A stretch of DNA of 9,750 bases from Rhodospirillales bacterium (lineage in GTDB: Bacteria > Pseudomonadota > Alphaproteobacteria > UBA9219). The stretch lies in NCBI GenBank assembly GCA_015654915.1, contig JAATFY010000069.1, positions 1 to 9,750 on the forward strand, given 5' to 3'. Positions 6,467-9,750 of the stretch are shown one piece after another. The notes below the pieces were generated by a model that ran no database searches, was not told the origin of the DNA, and saw nothing but the letters and a program-made list of their open reading frames with translations. How positions within the stretch are numbered: the stretch's first letter is position 1; every line of letters starts with the position of its first letter. Both the position numbers and the translations under genes were made by a program.

Positions 6467-7615
6467 ATGGCGGCTATACATCCCCCGGAAAATCCCGCTC
6501 AAGCTTTTCGCTTCGTAGATCATCGGCTGATCTATCTTGGATTCGTGCACACCTGCAATGAAAAGGAGATGGTAGCCGATCGGATCGGCCATGAATTCCA
6601 TCTTATCAATCCGCGGCTGCAAGCCCGGGCCTTAAGAATGTTCGATGCGGGCGTAGGCGACGGCTCCGTGCTGACGCAAGTTATGGAATCGGCGCACGAT
6701 CGCTTCCCCTTCGTTCCCCATTACGTCGTCGGCAAGGAAATCAGCATCGAAGATGTGCGGCTGACCCTCCCCAAAATGGCGGACCGTTTTGTGGAACACC
6801 CCCTGACCGTGCTGACATTGACCAATATGGCCTATGCGGATGCGCCATGGCTTGCGCTGCAAAAAGCCGGTCCGGACATATCGTGGATGGAATTTGCAAT
6901 TCGCGGCGACACGGCGCACCAGATTAAATCCCAACTTCGGGAACTGGAACCTTTCCTCACCGAAAACTGGAAAACGCGGGTCAGTCCGGTAACCGGAAAC
7001 CCCGTATACGAACGTCCTGCCGTTGTGGTGATATACCGCGAAGATCGGCATTTCCCGCTCAGCAGCATCATTCCGGCACAGAGTAAAGCGGATGCGAATT
7101 ACGATCTCGTCATCGCCTCGCAGCCCTATCAGGCGCGCGGTAAACTCGAATTCAAGGCGAAGCGAGTGATTGCTCCGCTGGCGCGCGCTCTGGGATCCGG
7201 AGGACGGCTGATCGGCATTCATTCCCAAGGTGGTGATCCCGCCGAAGAAATCGTGCGGGCAATCTGGCCGGAACAAAAGTCTTTTATCCACTCCGGCCTC
7301 GATATCATCGATGCCGTAAAACACGAGCTTACTGCACACGACGCCCATGCGCCCGGATTTACGTTTGACGTCGATTCCGAGCCGCTTCGCTATAAATTGC
7401 GGCCTCTTTCGGCGGAGGGCGGTTCAATTGGCACTTCGGGAGTGAATGCAGCATGGATTGCGGCAACCTATGTCGCGCAGATCGAGGATCAGAGAATGAG
7501 AGAAACAACCAGTAATGATAATTATCTGGAAATCACGCGCGATGTGTTGGCCAGGCACGGCGGCCAATTGTCGTTCAACGATGCCGTTTACACGATCGCG
7601 CGGGCGGGGCTTTAG
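6467..7615 (+). CDS. Class I SAM-dependent methyltransferase-like protein
   Basis: The 382-residue protein has a recognisable S-adenosylmethionine-binding motif I, MFDAGVGDGSVL (58-69). It is followed by VVGKEIS (87-93), where the acidic residue ending strand 2 would contact the ribose of the cofactor. Strand 4 appears as YDLVIASQPYQ (212-221), followed by a helix and the strand SGGRLIGIHSQGG (244-256), which matches the usual order after motif I. The insertion between strand 2 and strand 4 is long (about 120 residues) and contains a conserved-looking MEFAIRGDTAH segment and a VYERPAVVVIYRE strand, perhaps the substrate-binding part. The last 70 residues are probably helical. The substrate cannot be inferred. 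There is no signal peptide or membrane span, so it should be cytosolic. It is divergent from the membrane protein gene across 98 bp. ATG 6467 lacks a ribosome-binding site; the next Met (residue 35) would remove a stretch before the fold. Confidence 0.75.
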   Translation: MAAIHPPENPAQAFRFVDHRLIYLGFVHTCNEKEMVADRIGHEFHLINPRLQARALRMFDAGVGDGSVLTQVMESAHDRFPFVPHYVVGKEISIEDVRLTLPKMADRFVEHPLTVLTLTNMAYADAPWLALQKAGPDISWMEFAIRGDTAHQIKSQLRELEPFLTENWKTRVSPVTGNPVYERPAVVVIYREDRHFPLSSIIPAQSKADANYDLVIASQPYQARGKLEFKAKRVIAPLARALGSGGRLIGIHSQGGDPAEEIVRAIWPEQKSFIHSGLDIIDAVKHELTAHDAHAPGFTFDVDSEPLRYKLRPLSAEGGSIGTSGVNAAWIAATYVAQIEDQRMRETTSNDNYLEITRDVLARHGGQLSFNDAVYTIARAGL

Positions 7616-7969
7616 TCTTACTATATCCGCGCCATTTGTCGGCGCGTTGGGGCGACCCCGCGCCCAAGTTTCATGCGTTTCCGGCGAATAGCAATTGGCC
7701 GGTCAATCCGAAGCCAAGGGATGAGGCATGAATGTCCTTGATCTCCTTTCTGGTAGCGGCGATTCTACCTCGGCCCTGAACAGATATGGAGATTTGAGGC
7801 CGTGAGAATGTAATAAGGACTGATGTTAACCATGCAACTCATTGTGCCCCAACATGAATTGATGAAAGTAAAAATAGTATTTCTCCGGCGCAAAAATTTT
7901 GATATTAAACCACGTTGGTATCATTCTAAAAATTTGACCGGAAAATCAGGAATAAAGGGAGTATTTTCT
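7616..7969. other. Intergenic region of 354 bp without a convincing gene
   Basis: After the methyltransferase stop come GC-rich competing hairpins (7628-7664) and an imperfect palindrome ATTGGCC/GGTCAAT near 7700. A 25-codon frame lies at 7728-7805; its ATG has GAGG only two bases upstream and its product matches nothing I know. From about 7806 the sequence becomes A+T-rich and leads into the gene at 7970. I found no promoter with acceptable spacing for that gene. The frame of the next gene is open back to 7823, but no ribosome-binding site supports an earlier start. Confidence 0.5.
7628..7664 (+). terminator. Competing GC-rich hairpins after the methyltransferase gene
   Basis: Three segments, CGCGCC (7628-7633), GGCGCG (7641-7646) and CGCGCC (7659-7664), allow two mutually exclusive stems. 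The second stem is extended by GGG/CCC around a GCGA tetraloop after a TT bulge. The position, 12 bases past the stop codon, suits a terminator, but no run of T follows, so intrinsic termination would be weak. An attenuator-like switch is also possible. Confidence 0.35.
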
Positions 7970-8788
7970 ATGAGCGCCAGACAGCAACAAAGCGGCACGA
8001 TGAGTCCGGAACAGATGGCCGCCGCGCAGGAACGGCTTGCAGTCTTGCAAGAACAAAGCCGAGTATTTGAGCAAGAGCGTACCGGCCTCCACACGAGTCT
8101 GATCGACCTTAATGAAAAGGCAATCGCGAACAACGCTGAACAGAGTTCCATTCTTGTTGCACTCAGGGCCGCTGGCATCGCATTGCTCGGTGATGTATCC
8201 GCAGCCGCGCAATCAGGCGGCTTAACTGGCATCGCATTGCTCGGTGATGTATCCGCAGCCGCGCAATCAGGCGGCTTAATTCGTTTCCCCCTTGTGATTG
8301 GTCAACCCGTCACAGACCAAGGAATACCATTCAGTCAATTGACAGCGGGTGGTAAGACTATAAATCTGAACCTTATCCCTGATTTTTTAAGGGATGCTTC
8401 TGGTAAAGTTGTTCGACTGAACGGTAATGAGGCCGTAGCTGCAATTACGGCTCTTAACGGCGGCGGTATACATGGAAATGGATTTGATGCTGCAAACAAC
8501 CGCGCTGTGGCGAAAGGCGAATTTAAGGACGGCACCATCATTCTCGCAAGGGGGTCGGATTTGCTGCAAATTGCTTGCGAACGTGAAACTAATCCTGCCT
8601 TAAAACAAATGAATGAGATAATCGCTAGCGGTTCCCTCAACGAGAGTTGGGGCGTGTCTGGTACGGAGACCTCTGACAACTCGTCCTACGTGTGTCATGT
8701 CAGACTCAAGGGCGGCCGCTACGGTTGGGATCCTAAGGTCAGCCTTCGTTCGCTCGTCGTGGCGCTCCGTGGTTTTAATTGTGGTTAG
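7970..8788 (+). CDS. Unknown protein with coiled-coil N terminus, internal repeat and C-type-lectin/DUF1566-like C terminus
   Basis: ATG 7970 is preceded by AAAGGGAG at eight bases and gives 272 residues. Residues 14-60 are rich in Gln, Glu, Arg and Leu and probably form a coiled coil. Residues 69-104 are two identical copies of an 18-residue unit, GIALLGDVSAAAQSGG plus two linking residues. The rest is Gly- and Asn-rich. Residues 153-230 read like the helix and loop part of a DUF1566-type domain (NEAVAAITALNGGG, then KDGTIILARGSDLL). The end, from W227 through SGTETSDNSSYV to VVALRGFN (263-270), recalls the W-S-S-T-E-x-S-x-N-Y-V ... V-R motif that closes C-type-lectin folds, including variable proteins of diversity-generating retroelements. 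No signal peptide is seen. No accessory protein gene, template repeat or reverse transcriptase is in the window. The lectin assignment is by pattern only; a phage-type tail or receptor-binding role is one inference. Confidence 0.6.
   Translation: MSARQQQSGTMSPEQMAAAQERLAVLQEQSRVFEQERTGLHTSLIDLNEKAIANNAEQSSILVALRAAGIALLGDVSAAAQSGGLTGIALLGDVSAAAQSGGLIRFPLVIGQPVTDQGIPFSQLTAGGKTINLNLIPDFLRDASGKVVRLNGNEAVAAITALNGGGIHGNGFDAANNRAVAKGEFKDGTIILARGSDLLQIACERETNPALKQMNEIIASGSLNESWGVSGTETSDNSSYVCHVRLKGGRYGWDPKVSLRSLVVALRGFNCG
8172..8279 (+). repeat. Exact 54-bp in-frame tandem duplication
   Basis: Bases 8172-8225 and 8226-8279 are identical at all 54 positions. The unit is a multiple of three, so it adds 18 residues (ending in SAAAQSGGL) without changing frame. 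Absence of even silent differences points to a recent event such as replication slippage, or to an assembly artefact. Confidence 0.95.
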
Positions 8789-8812
8789 TTATTTAATCAT
8801 TTAATTATTTTA

Positions 8813-8834
8813 TTGGCCCGCGAAAGCGGGCCAA
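8813..8834 (+). terminator. Perfect hairpin with GAAA loop after the lectin-like gene
   Basis: The stem TTGGCCCGC (8813-8821) pairs with GCGGGCCAA (8826-8834) over nine bases, with a GAAA tetraloop. It is followed by ATTTTAT and starts 25 bases after the stop codon, so a rho-independent terminator is the simplest reading. Hairpins with a GRNA tetraloop just after the variable region are also a known recognition element of some diversity-generating retroelements, which is why it is flagged again as a finding. Confidence 0.75.
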
Positions 8835-9231
8835 ATTTTATCGGGATTATACTCCGCTATCGTCGCTTTGGCGAGCAAGCAATTAAAGCAATATCATTCA
8901 GTCAAAAATAGTTTCTTCACCTCTCTTACTTATACTGAAACGATGGTTGGGGAATCGAATTTCCTGAACGATCGTCAGGTCGAAGACCTGCAAATGGTAG
9001 CGGAAATCATTAACGCGATGGCGCTAATCAGTTGGACTTCATGAAGCATTGTCAGTAGACGGATACGGCTGGAAAATCGTAACTTCTTGTTAACTATAAA
9101 ACGCTCTTTTTCCCAGAAAAGTCATCACCAAAAACATGAAAGTAAAACCGCGATGGATCGGACAGCGCCCCATATGCTAATGTCGGTGCGGTACAGATTT
9201 CGGAATTCTATTGTTTCAAAGGATAAAAATT
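8835..9231. other. Gene-poor stretch of about 400 bp
   Basis: No convincing gene is seen. A 33-codon frame at 8943-9044 (ATG to TGA, product beginning MVGESNFLNDRQVEDLQM) has a codon pattern that looks coding, but no ribosome-binding site. Just before it lies TATACT (8931-8936), without a good -35 box. Inside it is a small stem CAGGTC/GACCTG (8976-8990). A second open stretch around 8850-8909 encodes RYRRFGEQAIKAI and then stops; it has no start signal. Both could be remnants of a decayed gene. The stretch from 9085 to 9231 is A+T-rich and probably holds the promoter of the next gene, which I could not place. Confidence 0.4.
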
Positions 9232-9450
9232 ATGGTTGAAGCTTTGACGGTCGAACAGTGGAAAACTTATTTTCTCTCTCCTGCCGGACAGGAAGATAAC
9301 AGAAATTTTGGCCAACAACCAATGACAGTCCGCGAACTGCTTGCTTACAGGAATACCCCCGAAGGCATGGGCCGGTTTTCCGCCATGGAAGAACTCTGGG
9401 ATGCCCCGCAGATCACTACATTCAACGAAGTCCGAAAACTGGCAGCCTAA
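9232..9450 (+). CDS. Hypothetical protein, 72 aa
   Basis: ATG 9232 has AAAGGA about nine bases upstream, which decides the start over a TTG at 9211 in the same frame. The 72-residue product is soluble-looking and has no signal peptide or membrane span. It begins with a helix-like VEALTVEQWKTYFLS, has a polar middle, then TVRELLAYRNTPEGMGRFSA (residues 32-51) and a C-terminal helix NEVRKLAA. I do not recognise a family. The gene converges on the ParA-like gene with 61 bp between the stops, and no strong terminator is visible between them. The good ribosome-binding site and normal codon use make it likely to be expressed. Confidence 0.6.
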   Translation: MVEALTVEQWKTYFLSPAGQEDNRNFGQQPMTVRELLAYRNTPEGMGRFSAMEELWDAPQITTFNEVRKLAA

Positions 9451-9511
9451 AAGTTCCGGTAAATCGTCGCACAGCGCTCGCCCCGTGCCGGAGGCAAAGC
9501 GGCATCCTGTC

Positions 9512-9750
9512 TTATCTATCTAACCACAGAGCTTCAGAATCAATTTCAGCAAACACAATACGTTGGCTAAGTTTCACTGGCATGATGTATTTTCCAATAG
9601 CTGCATTATCTTGCAAACTTTTCAAAATATCGCGATGTAGACGGGTTTGTTTAAACATGTTTGGCAAAATCCCTACCAGCGTTAATGGTCTAGACTTATC
9701 ACGCGCTAGAGATTCTTGCATCCATAATTGCAACATACCGTAAATTCCTT
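9512..9750 (-). CDS. ParA-family ATPase, C-terminal part (5' end outside window)
   Basis: The minus-strand frame is open to the window edge and ends at TAA 9514-9512, giving about 79 visible residues. LTLVGILPNMFKQTRLHRDI followed by L-K-S-L matches the conserved region of ParA/Soj/VirC1-type Walker ATPases after the nucleotide-binding core (G-I-L-P-N-M, then T-R-L-H). Next comes YIMPVKLSQRIVFAE, equivalent to the I-P-x-S-x-x-x-x-E-A segment. Such proteins use ATP-dependent dimerisation on DNA to segregate plasmids, chromosomes or other cargo. The Walker A and B motifs should lie beyond position 9750. The usual tail of about 30 residues after the A-E motif is cut to 11, ending ALWLDR, so this may be a shortened or decayed copy. 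The internal Met at 9736 is unlikely to be the start. The gene is A+T-rich compared with putA, as expected for plasmid-derived or mobile DNA. Confidence 0.7.
   Translation of the reverse strand, partial: GIYGMLQLWMQESLARDKSRPLTLVGILPNMFKQTRLHRDILKSLQDNAAIGKYIMPVKLSQRIVFAEIDSEALWLDR

Noticed and set aside
6632..7348. A 238-codon minus-strand open frame
   Set aside because: It is antisense to the methyltransferase gene, which has a recognisable SAM-binding motif; the antisense product looks like a shadow translation.
7728..7805. A 25-codon plus-strand frame
   Set aside because: Ribosome-binding site spacing is too short and the product has no recognisable character.
7823..7969. N-terminal extension of 49 residues for the lectin-like gene
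   Set aside because: The frame is open but starts at weak sites, and the good ribosome-binding site falls before ATG 7970; the extension shows no domain.
8846..8851. Perfect TATAAT box on the minus strand
   Set aside because: No acceptable -35 box at 16-18 bp and no gene downstream on that strand.
8789..9210. Template repeat for a diversity-generating retroelement
   Set aside because: I compared the 3' end of the lectin-like gene with this stretch by eye and found no extended match; only short chance words are shared.

Overview
The window looks chromosomal and most likely comes from an alphaproteobacterium. The strongest pointer is a short PutA of about 1,026 residues with no N-terminal ribbon-helix-helix DNA-binding domain, a form common in that class; the DUF559 fragment and the GC-rich codon use of the central genes fit. 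The genus cannot be told from the sequence. Composition changes along the window: putA is GC-rich, while the gene at 819-1112 and everything after about 7,800 are richer in A+T and look like accessory DNA.

Layout. (1) Positions 1-1,190 are a patchwork of small genes: the end of a DUF559 endonuclease-like gene (+), a 31-residue single-span membrane protein (-) with a good promoter, an XRE-type regulator (+) and a small Trypco2-like protein (-). Every gap here, except the divergent promoter region at 422-522, carries a copy of one C-rich/G-rich palindromic repeat (259-296, 757-810, 1135-1173). Each copy can form a hairpin and also holds four G-runs in quadruplex spacing. (2) Positions 1,189-6,368 hold two minus-strand genes in series: a multispanning, GT-C-like membrane protein, then putA 44 bp downstream. 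(3) At 6,369-6,466 a 98-bp divergent promoter region separates the membrane protein gene from a class I SAM-dependent methyltransferase gene (6,467-7,615, +). (4) Positions 7,616-9,231 hold a gap with competing GC-rich hairpins, a 272-residue protein with a coiled-coil N terminus, an exact 54-bp internal tandem duplication and a C terminus resembling C-type-lectin/DUF1566-like domains, a perfect GAAA-loop hairpin after it, and a further gene-poor stretch. (5) The right edge has a 72-residue unknown protein (+) converging on the C-terminal part of a ParA-like ATPase (-) that runs off the window.

How the genes fit together. Only putA has a firmly known role: oxidation of proline to glutamate. 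The membrane protein and putA may be co-transcribed, and the methyltransferase shares a promoter region with the membrane protein, but no common pathway can be read from the sequence. The best candidates for something new are the lectin-like gene (a possible, unproven, diversity-generating retroelement target) and the G-quadruplex-capable repeat family beside a DUF559 gene. No reverse transcriptase, template repeat, transposase, CRISPR array, tRNA or rRNA was seen.
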